A DNA stretch of 44,412 nt from Oscillospiraceae bacterium (GCA_017619535.1 JAFZSD010000079.1:1-44412), one strand, 5' to 3'; counted from the first letter of the stretch, positions 25,679-34,072 are shown. Made by a program: numbers and translations. Notes: generated by a model from the sequence alone, not told the origin.

Positions 25679-27034
25679 TTGAAGTACAACGAATCCTTTC
25701 TGCAGGGCAGCATCGCAAAAGCGCTCGTAAAATTCGCGATACCCCTCATGCTAGCGAGCTTTCTGCAGCTTCTCTACACCATGACCGACCTCTTCGTCGT
25801 CGGCAGGTTTGCTGAGACCGCCGACGTTTCCGCCGTCTCGACCAGCGGCGACATCGTGCACGCCGTGACGACGATGATAATCGGTTTCACCACCGCCGTC
25901 ACCATTCTCATCGGTCAGTTCGCCGGCGCGAAGCGTCCGGACAGCATAGGCCGGGTGGTCGGCACCTCAATTATCTTCTTCATTGGGCTCGCCGCCGTTC
26001 TTACCGTCTCGATGCTGCTCCTGAACGAACAGATGGTCGGCTGGCTCAACACACCGCCCGAGGCCGTACAGCCTGCGCGGGAATACCTGCGGATATGCAG
26101 CTGGGGCATAGTCTTCATTACAGGTTACAACGTCTCCGGCAGCATAATGCGCGGTATGGGCAACTCGAAGACGCCTCTGCTGTTCGTCGCCGTTGCCTGC
26201 GTGATAAACATTGCCGCCGATATACTGCTCGTAGCCGTGTTCAGAATGGGCGCGGCAGGCGCGGCCTTCGCGACGGTCTTCTCCCAGGCGGGGAGCTTCA
26301 TCTTCTCGCTCATATACTTCCGCACTAAAGGCCTCGGTTTTCCCTTCTCCGTGCGCAATATTCGCTGGGAGGGCGAACATGCCAAGTCGCTTCTGCTCAT
26401 CGGCATACCTCTGGCGCTCCAGGAATTCCTCGTAAGCATCTCCTTCGTGCTCATAACCAAGGTCGTGAACAGTCTCGGTCTGGCGGCGTCCGCCGCCTCC
26501 GGTATCGTCGTCAAGGTCGGATCCTTCTTCTCCCGCCCGACGAACGCCTTCTCAGGAGCCGTTTCGGCTATGGCCGCCCATAACATTGGTGCCGGGAACC
26601 GTGCCCGCGCAAAAAAATGCATGCTCATCGCTGCGGCTATTTGTGCGGTATTCGCCATCATAGTGAATTTCTTCACGATGACCGAAGGCGCCTTCTTCAT
26701 CCGCATCTTCTCCAGCGATCCGGAGGTCATAGAGAAAGGCGCGGACTTCCTCATGATCCAGGCCCTGGACCTCATCGTGATAAGCTTCGTCTTTACGATG
26801 AACGGTTATTTCAATGCCTGTGGCCGCTCCGTTTTCACTATGACTCACTCGCTTATCACAACATTCTGTGTCCGCGTGCCTCTTGCGTTCTGGTTCGGCA
26901 CTTTTCCGGAACACACGATGCGCTGGCTCGGCGCCGCAGCGCCTATAACGTCCATCGCATCTGTCATCCTCTGCGTTTTCTATATCCGGTATCTGGACAG
27001 GCATCCGGAAAAGATACTGTCGGTGGCGATATAA
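25679..27034 (+). CDS. MATE family efflux transporter (second of tandem pair)
   Basis: 451 residues, about twelve membrane spans, and clearly a paralog of the preceding protein: both begin with an NES.L.G.I..ALVKFA.P.ML pattern, share VFFRMGAAGAAFATV-like loops and the ALQEFLV.ISF segment, and end similarly. The start is TTG at 25679-25681 behind GGAG. Gene duplication is the likely origin. Both are expected to be expressed from the 24101 promoter. No clear terminator is seen after it. Confidence 0.92.
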   Translation: MKYNESFLQGSIAKALVKFAIPLMLASFLQLLYTMTDLFVVGRFAETADVSAVSTSGDIVHAVTTMIIGFTTAVTILIGQFAGAKRPDSIGRVVGTSIIFFIGLAAVLTVSMLLLNEQMVGWLNTPPEAVQPAREYLRICSWGIVFITGYNVSGSIMRGMGNSKTPLLFVAVACVINIAADILLVAVFRMGAAGAAFATVFSQAGSFIFSLIYFRTKGLGFPFSVRNIRWEGEHAKSLLLIGIPLALQEFLVSISFVLITKVVNSLGLAASAASGIVVKVGSFFSRPTNAFSGAVSAMAAHNIGAGNRARAKKCMLIAAAICAVFAIIVNFFTMTEGAFFIRIFSSDPEVIEKGADFLMIQALDLIVISFVFTMNGYFNACGRSVFTMTHSLITTFCVRVPLAFWFGTFPEHTMRWLGAAAPITSIASVILCVFYIRYLDRHPEKILSVAI

Positions 27035-27130
27035 TAACCGTATGATAGAGAATGGAACTTAGCCCTCGAAGTTAACTGGCTCTAAAATTTCCATCACAGG
27101 TAAACTCAAAACAGAAAGAGATGGTTAGAT

Positions 27131-27604
27131 ATGGGACTTCTTAATCTTGCCAGCTCCGCCTCGCAGTGGCGCGGCTACGATTATTACAAAGCCGGCAAAG
27201 TAAAGAGCTACCATAAAACGGATGACGACAAGTACGAAGGGCAGGTAAACGGGAGCGATGGGGCATGCTATCAGGTCAAAATCGACCTGGCGCATCCGCG
27301 GAGTTCCCAATGCAATTGTCCCCATGCGGCTGGAAAGCGTATTGTCTGCAAACATATGGTGGCGCTGTACTTTCATATCTTTCCAAAAGAAGCGGAGAAT
27401 TTCTATCGAGAAGTAATCGAAGCAGCGGAAAAGGCAGAGGAAGAACAAGAGCAGTTGGAATTTGCTGTAATCGATTATGTTGAAAAGATGAACAAGGTGG
27501 AACTGCAACAGGCATTTCTGCAGATGCTTTTTGAAGGACCTGATTGGCAATTTGAGCGCTTTGTGCGTTATAATCTCAGAGAGTACGATGGACTGTTTGA
27601 ATAA
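27131..27604 (+). CDS. SWIM zinc-finger protein
   Basis: 157 residues. The SWIM motif CxC...CxH is complete: CNCPH at about 60-64, then VCKHM at about 72-76. The N-terminus (ASQWRGYDYYKAGKV) is typical of the domain's lead-in. The C-terminal half is an acidic coiled region (EKAEEEQEQLE) followed by LQQAFLQMLFE. SWIM domains bind nucleic acid or protein partners; no helicase or transposase domain is attached. Base composition is visibly lower in GC than the neighbours (26 of 60 bases in each of the lines starting 27421 and 27481), suggesting recent transfer. The RBS is weak. Confidence 0.78.
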   Translation: MGLLNLASSASQWRGYDYYKAGKVKSYHKTDDDKYEGQVNGSDGACYQVKIDLAHPRSSQCNCPHAAGKRIVCKHMVALYFHIFPKEAENFYREVIEAAEKAEEEQEQLEFAVIDYVEKMNKVELQQAFLQMLFEGPDWQFERFVRYNLREYDGLFE

Positions 27605-27628
27605 TTTGGAGAAAAACACCATACAAAT

Positions 27629-27657
27629 GCCCGCGGTCACATAGGCCGCGGGCGTTT
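27629..27657. terminator. Bidirectional terminator between SWIM gene and glnS
   Basis: A 10-bp stem (27629-27638 with 27644-27653, one G-U) around loop ACATA, followed by GTTTTCC on the + strand. It lies between convergent genes. Confidence 0.88.
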
Positions 27658-27680
27658 TCCTTATTATCCCGGTCTCGACG

Positions 27681-29333
27681 TTACTTGTTGAAGCTGTCCT
27701 TCAGCGGCACCGACCGGTTGAATACCAGGTGCCCGGTTGCGCAGTCCCTGTTATCCGGGCAGAAGTAGCCTGTGCGTAGGAACTGATAGCTTGCCGGAGC
27801 CTTGGCGTCCTCAAGGCACTTCTCCACCTTGCAGCCTGTCAGGACCTCAAGAGAATCCGGATTCAGGCACTCAAGGAAGTCGCCGCTGTCGGGATCAGGA
27901 TCGGAGAAGAGATTTGAATAGATACGTACTTCCGCATCGGCACAGTCGTTCGCATCGACCCAGTGGATCGTACCGCGTACCTTGCGTCCGTCCGGCGTGT
28001 CTCCTCCCCGGGTCTCCGGGTCGTATTCCGCCAGGATCTCGGTGACATTGCCGTTTTCATCCTTGACGCAGCCGGTACACTTCACGATATAAGCGCCCTT
28101 GAGCCGCACCTCGTTTCCCGGATAGAGACGGTTGTATTTCTTCACCGGTTCCTCCATGAAGTCGTCGGCATCGACCCACAGTTCGCCGGAGAAGCTGACC
28201 TTCCTCGTTCCAGCGTCTTCGGCTACGGGGTTGTTCTCGATGTCAAAGAGCTCGCTTTGCCCCTGCGGGTAGTTCGTGATCCGCAGTTTTACCGGATGAA
28301 GGACTGCCATTACTCGGGTCGCGTTCGCGTTCAGGTCGTCGCGCAGGCAGGCTTCCAGAAGGCTGTACTCGACTGTACTGTTTACTTTTGCGACTCCGAT
28401 GCGCTCGCAGAAATCCTTGATGGCAGCAGGCGTGTATCCGCGGCGGCGCAGTCCGCACAGCGTCGGCATGCGCGGATCGTCCCACCCGGAGACATACCCG
28501 TTCTCCACCAGGGTGCGGAGCTTGCGCTTGGACATAACGGTATAGTTTATACCCAGACGGGCAAACTCTATCTGACGCGGCTTCGACGGCACGTCCGTGT
28601 TGTTAATGACCCAGTCGTAGAGCGGGCGGTGATCCTCGTATTCGAGCGAGCACAGCGAGTGCGTTATGCCCTCGATGGCGTCCTGGATCGGATGAGCGAA
28701 ATCGTACATCGGGAATATGCACCACTTCGTCCCCTGTCTGTGATGCTCGATATATCTGATGCGGTACAGGACCGGATCGCGCATGTTGAAGTTGCCGCTT
28801 GCCAGGTCGATCTTGGCGCGAAGGGTGTACTTTCCTTCGGGGAACTCCCCGTTCTTCATACGCTCGAAGAGGTCAAGGTTCTCCTCTATTGGCCTGTCCC
28901 TGTAAGGGCTGGTGGCGGGCACGCCGATGTCACCGCGGCGCTCACGGAACTCCTCGGGGGTCAGCTCGCAAACATACGCAAGTCCCTTCTTAATAAGGCC
29001 TACGGCCAACTGATACGTCTGTTCGAAGTAGTCGGAGCCGTAGAAGAACCTGTCGCCCCAGTCGAACCCAAGCCAGTGGATATCCTCCTGAATCGCGTCG
29101 ACGAACTCGGTATCCTCCTTGGCTGGATTGGTGTCGTCCATTCTGAGGTTGCATATGCCACCGTATTTCTCGGCGCTTCCGAAGTCGATGATGAGCGCCT
29201 TGCAGTGGCCTATGTGGAGATATCCGTTCGGCTCGGGCGGAAAACGGGTGTGCACCTGCATGCCCTCGCAGCGTCCGCCGGGGGCGATATCCTCCTCTAT
29301 GAAAGCGTGTATGAAATTCAGTGAGTCTCCCAT
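27681..29333 (-). CDS. glnS: Glutaminyl-tRNA synthetase
   Basis: 550 residues, typical GlnRS length. The class-I HIGH motif is in PPEPNGYLHIGHCKA (about 32-46), and the KMSKS loop is VMSKRKL (about 266-272). The C-terminal beta-barrel anticodon-binding part follows (REFIELD-like PVKLRITNYP, VKKYNRLYPG, NEVRLKGAYIV). It charges tRNA-Gln directly. The ATG follows AGAGGTAGAGG. It is a single gene with its own consensus promoter and no T-box. Many Bacillota instead use GatCAB, so a GlnRS here is notable. Confidence 0.95.
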   Translation of the reverse strand: MGDSLNFIHAFIEEDIAPGGRCEGMQVHTRFPPEPNGYLHIGHCKALIIDFGSAEKYGGICNLRMDDTNPAKEDTEFVDAIQEDIHWLGFDWGDRFFYGSDYFEQTYQLAVGLIKKGLAYVCELTPEEFRERRGDIGVPATSPYRDRPIEENLDLFERMKNGEFPEGKYTLRAKIDLASGNFNMRDPVLYRIRYIEHHRQGTKWCIFPMYDFAHPIQDAIEGITHSLCSLEYEDHRPLYDWVINNTDVPSKPRQIEFARLGINYTVMSKRKLRTLVENGYVSGWDDPRMPTLCGLRRRGYTPAAIKDFCERIGVAKVNSTVEYSLLEACLRDDLNANATRVMAVLHPVKLRITNYPQGQSELFDIENNPVAEDAGTRKVSFSGELWVDADDFMEEPVKKYNRLYPGNEVRLKGAYIVKCTGCVKDENGNVTEILAEYDPETRGGDTPDGRKVRGTIHWVDANDCADAEVRIYSNLFSDPDPDSGDFLECLNPDSLEVLTGCKVEKCLEDAKAPASYQFLRTGYFCPDNRDCATGHLVFNRSVPLKDSFNK

Positions 29334-29390
29334 GATCCTCTACCTCTTTAACCTGGCTGCGGGCTTTTCCCGACGCCATATTATTGACTA

Positions 29391-29419
29391 ATTATACCAA
29401 CCGCCAGAGGGCGTGTCAA
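29391..29419 (-). promoter_or_regulatory. Consensus promoter of glnS
   Basis: On the minus strand, TTGACA (complement of 29414-29419), a 17-base spacer and TATAAT (complement of 29391-29396), the best sigma-A promoter in the window. An inverted repeat GTGTCA-N7-TGACAC (29413-29431) covers its -35. Confidence 0.88.
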
Positions 29420-29431
29420 CAAACGTGACAC
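29413..29431. repeat. Inverted repeat over the glnS -35, upstream of the TetR gene
   Basis: GTGTCA (29413-29418) and TGACAC (29426-29431) are separated by seven bases, a 19-bp operator-like dyad. It overlaps the -35 of the glnS promoter and lies about 110 bases before the divergent TetR gene. Which gene it controls, if any, cannot be told. Confidence 0.5.
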
Positions 29432-29498
29432 GTCTCGTTCCAGGCGTTGCAAATCGTACTTAACAGAACATTATCCTCTTTTATTTTTGGCATTAAAG

Positions 29499-29507
29499 TG
29501 TTATAAT
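29499..29507 (+). promoter_or_regulatory. Extended -10 promoter of the TetR gene
   Basis: TGT followed by TATAAT (29502-29507), an extended -10, without a good -35. It lies 32 bases before the GTG start of the regulator. Confidence 0.5.
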
Positions 29508-29539
29508 CATCGTATATCGGAAAGCGCAGGTGAAACCAT

Positions 29540-30112
29540 GTGAGCGAACCCTCCAAAACGTCGAAAGCGGCACGCACAAGGGAAAAACTTCTCAAGACTT
29601 CCCTCGATATAATGGAACAGAAGGGGTATCAGAACACGACCGTCAGGGATATCTGCGCAAAGGCCAATCTGTCCATCGGAACCTTCTACAGCTATTTCCC
29701 ATCAAAGAGCGACCTGTTCTTCGATATATACAAGAAGGCGGACGATTTCTTCACCGATTACGTCGCGGTGCAGATCTCGGGCAGCAGCATCTCCGAGAAG
29801 ATCGTAGACTTCTTCCGCTATTATGCGGAACTGAACATAAACACAGGCATCGACCTTCTGAAGATCCTTTTCAACCCGGACAACTCCTGGTTCACACAGG
29901 AACGTCCCATGCAGCTGGTGCTCGCGTCTCTGATCGAAGAAGGCATCGACTCGGGAGAACTCAAATGCCCTGCCGGAGCCAAGTATCTCGAGGATATGCT
30001 CTTCATCCTCGCCCGCGGCTGCTGTTACAACTGGTGCATACTCAACGGCGAATACGACCTCACGGCGGAGCTCACCGGTTATATAGAAAACGTTCTGAAA
30101 GCGTTCCGGTAA
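29540..30112 (+). CDS. TetR family transcriptional regulator
   Basis: 190 residues. The N-terminal helix-turn-helix is clear: ALDIMEQKGYQNTTVRDICA-type region (about 22-43), followed by ANLSIGTFYSYFPSKSDLF (about 43-61), the TetR recognition-helix signature. The C-terminal ligand domain has no informative motif. The start is GTG at 29540-29542 with AGGTGA upstream. It is divergent from glnS and followed by a hairpin. It could repress itself through the dyad at 29413-29431; that is inference. A relation to the NusG-II/Gx genes downstream is also possible. Confidence 0.88.
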   Translation: MSEPSKTSKAARTREKLLKTSLDIMEQKGYQNTTVRDICAKANLSIGTFYSYFPSKSDLFFDIYKKADDFFTDYVAVQISGSSISEKIVDFFRYYAELNINTGIDLLKILFNPDNSWFTQERPMQLVLASLIEEGIDSGELKCPAGAKYLEDMLFILARGCCYNWCILNGEYDLTAELTGYIENVLKAFR

Positions 30113-30123
30113 GATATCCGACT

Positions 30124-30147
30124 GCGCCCGACTTCCCGGTCGGGCGC
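30124..30147 (+). terminator. Terminator after the TetR gene
   Basis: A 9-bp stem (30124-30132 with 30139-30147) with loop TTCCCG, followed by GTATTCTTTC. The T-tail is modest. Confidence 0.65.
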
Positions 30148-30180
30148 GTATTCTTTCAGCGCAGAGAGGTGATATGTTCC

Positions 30181-30573
30181 ATGCGCGATGAAAAGAAAAA
30201 ACAGTTCGGCATCACCCGCTGGGACATAGCGCTCGCCGTACTGTTCATTGCCGCGGCCGCACTAGTCTGGGCACTGCTCCTGCGTCCGGAGGCTGCAGGC
30301 TCTTCTGTTGAGATAAAGCGTGACGGAGATGTCATCGGCGTTTACGATCTTTCAGCCGACCGTGAGTTTACCGTTGAAGACGGCGGGCATGAGAATACTA
30401 TCGTCATCTACGGCGGCACGGTAAGCGTCAGGGAAGCAAACTGTCCCGACCAGTACTGCGTCAAACATGCTGCGATAAGATACAGCGGGGAGTGCATAGT
30501 CTGTCTCCCTGCGAAGCTGGTCATTACGATAACAGGCGGAGAGGAGGCGCCCATCGATGCATACACGGGCTGA
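30181..30573 (+). CDS. NusG domain II membrane-anchored protein
   Basis: 130 residues from the ATG at 30181. A membrane span (WDIALAVLFIAAAALVWALL, about 14-33) precedes an outward beta domain of the NusG_II type. Its marks are REANCPDQYCVKHAAI (about 83-98) and ECIVCLPAKLVITI (about 103-116), including four cysteines. In Clostridia this family is usually found next to Gx-type transporters and sometimes near flavinylation genes, with a suspected redox role outside the cell. Its 3' end overlaps the next gene by 17 bases. A longer upstream frame exists but overlaps the TetR gene and has no ribosome site. Confidence 0.85.
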   Translation: MRDEKKKQFGITRWDIALAVLFIAAAALVWALLLRPEAAGSSVEIKRDGDVIGVYDLSADREFTVEDGGHENTIVIYGGTVSVREANCPDQYCVKHAAIRYSGECIVCLPAKLVITITGGEEAPIDAYTG

Positions 30574-31063
30574 AAAGGTCGCCTTCTGCGGTGTACTCAC
30601 CGCGCTGGCTGTCATACTCTCATACGTTGAGACACTGGTGCCGATAAACCTCGGCGTGCCAGGTATAAAACCGGGATTTGCGAATATAGTCGCCGTGTTC
30701 ATCCTGTTTTCATACGGTTTCGGCGCTGCGCTCACAGTGAACATCCTGCGAGTAGTTATCATCGCCGCTATGTTCGGAAGCCCCGCCTCCGCGCTTTATG
30801 CGCTGTCCGGCGCAATAGTCAGTCTGATCGTCATGGCGCTGCTCAGAAAGACCGGACGCTTCAGTGTTACAGGCGTCAGCATGGCCGGCGGCGTCATGCA
30901 CAACGCGGCTCAGCTGGCTGTTGCCATTGCTGTGACGAAGACACCTCTAATCGTCTCCTACCTGCCGGCTCTTATAGCCGCCGGCATGGTAACGGGCATC
31001 GTCATTGGAATAATCTCTCAGCTGCTCCTCCGGCGCGTCTCCGGCTCGCTCCGGCACGGCTGA
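30557..31063 (+). CDS. Gx transporter family protein (Hpre_diP_synt_I)
   Basis: 168 residues with about five membrane spans. The pattern ETLVPINLGVPGIKPGFANI (about 25-44) and VVIIAAMFGSPASALYALSG (about 66-85) is that of the Gx/heptaprenyl-diphosphate-synthase-component-I family, which resembles ECF transporter S components. The true cargo is not known. GGAGAGGAGG precedes the ATG at 30557 and overlaps the end of the NusG-II gene, with which it is almost always paired. yhaM follows 29 bases later. Confidence 0.85.
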   Translation: MHTRAEKVAFCGVLTALAVILSYVETLVPINLGVPGIKPGFANIVAVFILFSYGFGAALTVNILRVVIIAAMFGSPASALYALSGAIVSLIVMALLRKTGRFSVTGVSMAGGVMHNAAQLAVAIAVTKTPLIVSYLPALIAAGMVTGIVIGIISQLLLRRVSGSLRHG

Positions 31064-31092
31064 TACCCGATCCCATGAAAGGAAGTGCTTGT

Positions 31093-32046
31093 ATGGAGTT
31101 CAACAAACTCATAGCAGATATGCAAATCGACGACAGCGTCGAGGGCTTTTACGTGCTCAAGAACGCGTATCCCAAAACGGCCTCGAACGGAAAGCCCTAT
31201 CTCAGCGGTGTCATTTCTGATAAGAGCGGCATCATGGAAATAAAGGTCTGGGACTACCCCGGTCCCATAACCGGGGCCGATGCGGGCAAAGTCGTAAAAC
31301 TCCGCGGTGAAGTCTCCGAATACCGCGGCATGGTCCAGATGACGGTTTCCCGGTTCCGCCTCGCTGATGACCGCGACCGGTACGACGTCTCCTCCCTGGT
31401 GCCTGTAGCACCGATAGACGTCGACGATACTTTCAGATATGTCGAAGACACGATAGCGTCCATCACCGACCTTCCCTACCGGGAGGTCTGCGAGTACATG
31501 CTGGAAAAGAAGGCCGGTGCCCTGCGCTCCATACCTGCAGCAAAGAGCGTCCACCACAGTTTTCTGGGCGGGCTTCTGATGCACACGGCCAATATGCTGC
31601 GCACAGCTGACTTCTTAAGCGGTCTTTACCCGGACGTGATCGACCGAAGTCTTCTCCTTGCGGGCACGTTCCTGCATGATCTGGCGAAAGATGAGGAGTT
31701 CGCCTTATCTGAGCTGGGCGAAGTCACTGACTACTCTGTCAAAGGCCAGCTAATCGGCCACCTGGTCATGGGAGCGGAGGAGATCGCTGGAGTATGCAGG
31801 TCACTGGGCGTATCCGAGGACCGTTCGGTGCTTCTGCAGCACATGGTCCTGTCACACCATGGCGAGCCGGAATTCGGAGCCGCTGTACGGCCTCTTTGCG
31901 CCGAAGCAGAGCTTCTGTACTACATAGACGGTATAGACAGCCGGATGGAGATCTACAGTGAGGCTTTGGACGGTCTGTCCGAAGGTGAATTCAGCGCAAA
32001 AGTCTTTGCTCTTGACAAAAAAGTCTTCCGCCACCCGATGACATGA
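31093..32046 (+). CDS. yhaM: 3'-5' exoribonuclease YhaM family protein
   Basis: 317 residues from the ATG at 31093, which follows AAAGGAAG; an in-frame ATG 18 bases earlier lacks such a site. The N-terminal half is an OB fold (about 35-90, YLSGVISDKSGIMEIKVWD). The C-terminal half is an HD domain: HHSFLGGLLMHT (about 154-165) and the HD pair in TFLHDLAKDEEF (His195, Asp196). This is the YhaM/CBF1 layout. It degrades RNA and single-stranded DNA from the 3' end. It is probably co-transcribed with the two genes before it. Confidence 0.93.
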   Translation: MEFNKLIADMQIDDSVEGFYVLKNAYPKTASNGKPYLSGVISDKSGIMEIKVWDYPGPITGADAGKVVKLRGEVSEYRGMVQMTVSRFRLADDRDRYDVSSLVPVAPIDVDDTFRYVEDTIASITDLPYREVCEYMLEKKAGALRSIPAAKSVHHSFLGGLLMHTANMLRTADFLSGLYPDVIDRSLLLAGTFLHDLAKDEEFALSELGEVTDYSVKGQLIGHLVMGAEEIAGVCRSLGVSEDRSVLLQHMVLSHHGEPEFGAAVRPLCAEAELLYYIDGIDSRMEIYSEALDGLSEGEFSAKVFALDKKVFRHPMT

Positions 32047-32065
32047 CGGAAGAAACTGAAACAGC

Positions 32066-32093
32066 ACGGCGCCGGAAGTGATTCCGGCGCCGT
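32066..32093. terminator. Bidirectional terminator between yhaM and the flavoenzyme
   Basis: A perfect 12-bp stem (32066-32077 with 32082-32093) with loop GTGA, flanked by short T-rich sequence on both strands. It lies between convergent genes. Confidence 0.9.
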
Positions 32094-32119
32094 TTCGCGT
32101 TATTTGATCGTTATCTGGA

Positions 32120-34072
32120 TCAGAGAATGTCGTAACCGGCTATATGAGCCATGCTGATGGAATTCCTGAGAGTCCCCTGCTTCGTTGCGCAGTCGCCGAT
32201 GCAGACGACCTCGCAGTCCAGTTCCTCGCGAAGCTTCTCGCCCAGCTCGGTGTTCGGGGTAATGCCGAAAGCGACTACGACGGAATCGCACGGGATGACC
32301 TGCTTTTCTCCGTCTTTCCCGCACACGACCACTCCCTCGTCGGTAACGTCCTCGACCTTGACCTCACAGATGATCTTAACTCCCAGCTCATTCAGCTTGT
32401 TCTTGAGGTAGGTCATGTTCATGATCGCTCCGCCCTGACCGATCATGCTCTGGGGAAGCATGTCAACGATCGTTACATCCTTGCCCTTCTCTGCAAGCGC
32501 CCAGGCGGCTTCACAGCCTGCCAGGCCGGCACCGGTGATGACCACCTTGTCGCCCACCTGTGCTTTGCCGGTCTCGACTTCGCCTACCCATGCCACGTTT
32601 TTCTTCCCTTTCAGGAAACCCGGCATTATGGGCGAGCCGCCGTTTGCAACGATGACCTCGTCGAAGTTCTCAGCCTTGAGCATCTCGGGCGTAGCTTCGG
32701 TGTTCATGCGCACTTCGATGTTCGGATCGCGCATGGTCATGCGCGCCGCCCAGTCGATATATGTCCTGATATCCTGCTTGAACCATGGTATGCACGCGAC
32801 GTTCAGCATGCCTCCCAACTTGTCTTCCTTCTCGAAGAGGACAACCTTGTGTCCGCGTTCCGAGGCCGTGCGTGCGGCCTCCATGCCGCCGGGTCCACCG
32901 CCGATGACCGCGACTCTGCGGCTCGCCTTCGGTTCGGGACTGAGCCTGTAGATCACCTCGTTGCCGTGCTCTGCATTCACGGCGCAGACGACAGGGTGCA
33001 GATACTGGTGGGTCTGGTTTATGCAGTTGTTGCAGCGGACGCAGGGACGTATCTCATCCGCCCTGCCGGCTTTTGCCAGTCTCGGCATATTCGGATCAGC
33101 ATAGAGCCCGCGGGCGATGGCTACCATGTCCACCTTTCCGGCTGCTATTGCCTCTTCCGCCTGATCGATGGTTATGCCTCCGACGACGGCGACCGGGATA
33201 TCCACGCGCTGTTTGATATACGCAGCCTCTTCAATGTTGAGACCGTGTTCGACATAAAGCGCCGGGAACATGATCGGAGCGTGGGCATGCACGTTGTGCA
33301 GGCCCTTGGAGAGGTGTACGAGGTCTATCCTGTCCTGAATGTGTCTGACGAACCATACGAGTTCGTCCGGAGTCGGCGAACCAGGGATCAGGTCTGTAAC
33401 ACCAAGGCGCCATTCAATATTGATCTTATGCCCTACGCGTTCTCTTATCGCGTCTATGACGAGATCCGAGAATCTGGCGCGGTTCTCCAGCGTGTCTGCT
33501 CCGAACTCGTCCGTTCTGCCGTTGAGGACCGGAGAGAAGAACGCTCCGGGCAGGAATCCGTGCGCTCCGTGAATGAGGACGGTATCCAAACCTGCCTTGA
33601 CGCAGCGCTCGGCGGCATCGGCGTAGGCCTTTACGATCGCGTAAATGTCGTCCAGCGACAGATCCTCAGGCGCGACCTCTGCCCTGTTCTTGCCGGTATC
33701 GTCTTTTCTTGATTCATCGGAATAGCTTACGCAGCCGATCTTTGCGATGGCAAACAGCTCGATGGCTGAAACGCAGCCGAACATGCGCGCCATGTTGGCG
33801 AAACGGGTAAGGCCTATATGGCTCGAATCGTCGTAGACCGGGAGCATATACTTAGCAAGCGCGTCGTTCGGGTCGGCGTTTATCGCAGTGACGCCGAGCG
33901 TTATCTGACCGGCTCCACCCTGAGCGAACTTGCGGAAGAACTCCATGAGTTCCACTGCAAAAACGGCTCCGTGGGCGCAGATGTGCGGGTTCTGGGGCGG
34001 AAGTATGATCCTGTTCTTATGGACGACGTTGCCGACTTTTATAGGGGAGAATACATGTGGATAGCTGTTCAT
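32120..34072 (-). CDS. Enoate-reductase-type flavin oxidoreductase (second of tandem pair)
   Basis: 650 residues, the length of enoate reductase, 2,4-dienoyl-CoA reductase and BaiCD/BaiH enzymes. An Old-Yellow-Enzyme FMN barrel (1-340) is followed by a [4Fe-4S] site (CVRCNNC...C, Cys344, 347, 350, 363), then FAD (VIGGGPGGMEAA, about 389-400) and NAD-binding (ITGAGLAGCEAA) domains. The substrate-binding pair His168 and His171 is present, but the usual catalytic Tyr of HGYL is Phe173. It would reduce C=C bonds of enoates or unsaturated CoA esters with NADH. The ATG follows AAGGAGG. It is 38 bases after its paralog in the same operon. Confidence 0.9.
   Translation of the reverse strand: MNSYPHVFSPIKVGNVVHKNRIILPPQNPHICAHGAVFAVELMEFFRKFAQGGAGQITLGVTAINADPNDALAKYMLPVYDDSSHIGLTRFANMARMFGCVSAIELFAIAKIGCVSYSDESRKDDTGKNRAEVAPEDLSLDDIYAIVKAYADAAERCVKAGLDTVLIHGAHGFLPGAFFSPVLNGRTDEFGADTLENRARFSDLVIDAIRERVGHKINIEWRLGVTDLIPGSPTPDELVWFVRHIQDRIDLVHLSKGLHNVHAHAPIMFPALYVEHGLNIEEAAYIKQRVDIPVAVVGGITIDQAEEAIAAGKVDMVAIARGLYADPNMPRLAKAGRADEIRPCVRCNNCINQTHQYLHPVVCAVNAEHGNEVIYRLSPEPKASRRVAVIGGGPGGMEAARTASERGHKVVLFEKEDKLGGMLNVACIPWFKQDIRTYIDWAARMTMRDPNIEVRMNTEATPEMLKAENFDEVIVANGGSPIMPGFLKGKKNVAWVGEVETGKAQVGDKVVITGAGLAGCEAAWALAEKGKDVTIVDMLPQSMIGQGGAIMNMTYLKNKLNELGVKIICEVKVEDVTDEGVVVCGKDGEKQVIPCDSVVVAFGITPNTELGEKLREELDCEVVCIGDCATKQGTLRNSISMAHIAGYDIL

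Noticed and set aside
27963..29324. A 453-codon open frame antisense to glnS
   Set aside because: GlnRS is complete on the other strand; the antisense translation is low in family-like pattern.
24228..29540. Search for tRNA, rRNA or CRISPR signatures in this and the other intergenic regions
   Set aside because: No T-loop sequence, rRNA-like block or spaced direct repeats were found in any gap.
29530..30573. One long frame joining the TetR region with the NusG-II gene
   Set aside because: Its first part is a different frame of the TetR gene; the NusG-II protein begins at the ATG at 30181.
32144..33712. Long open frame antisense to the second flavoenzyme (also 34057-35289 against the first)
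   Set aside because: Both are shadows of genes with intact cofactor motifs.
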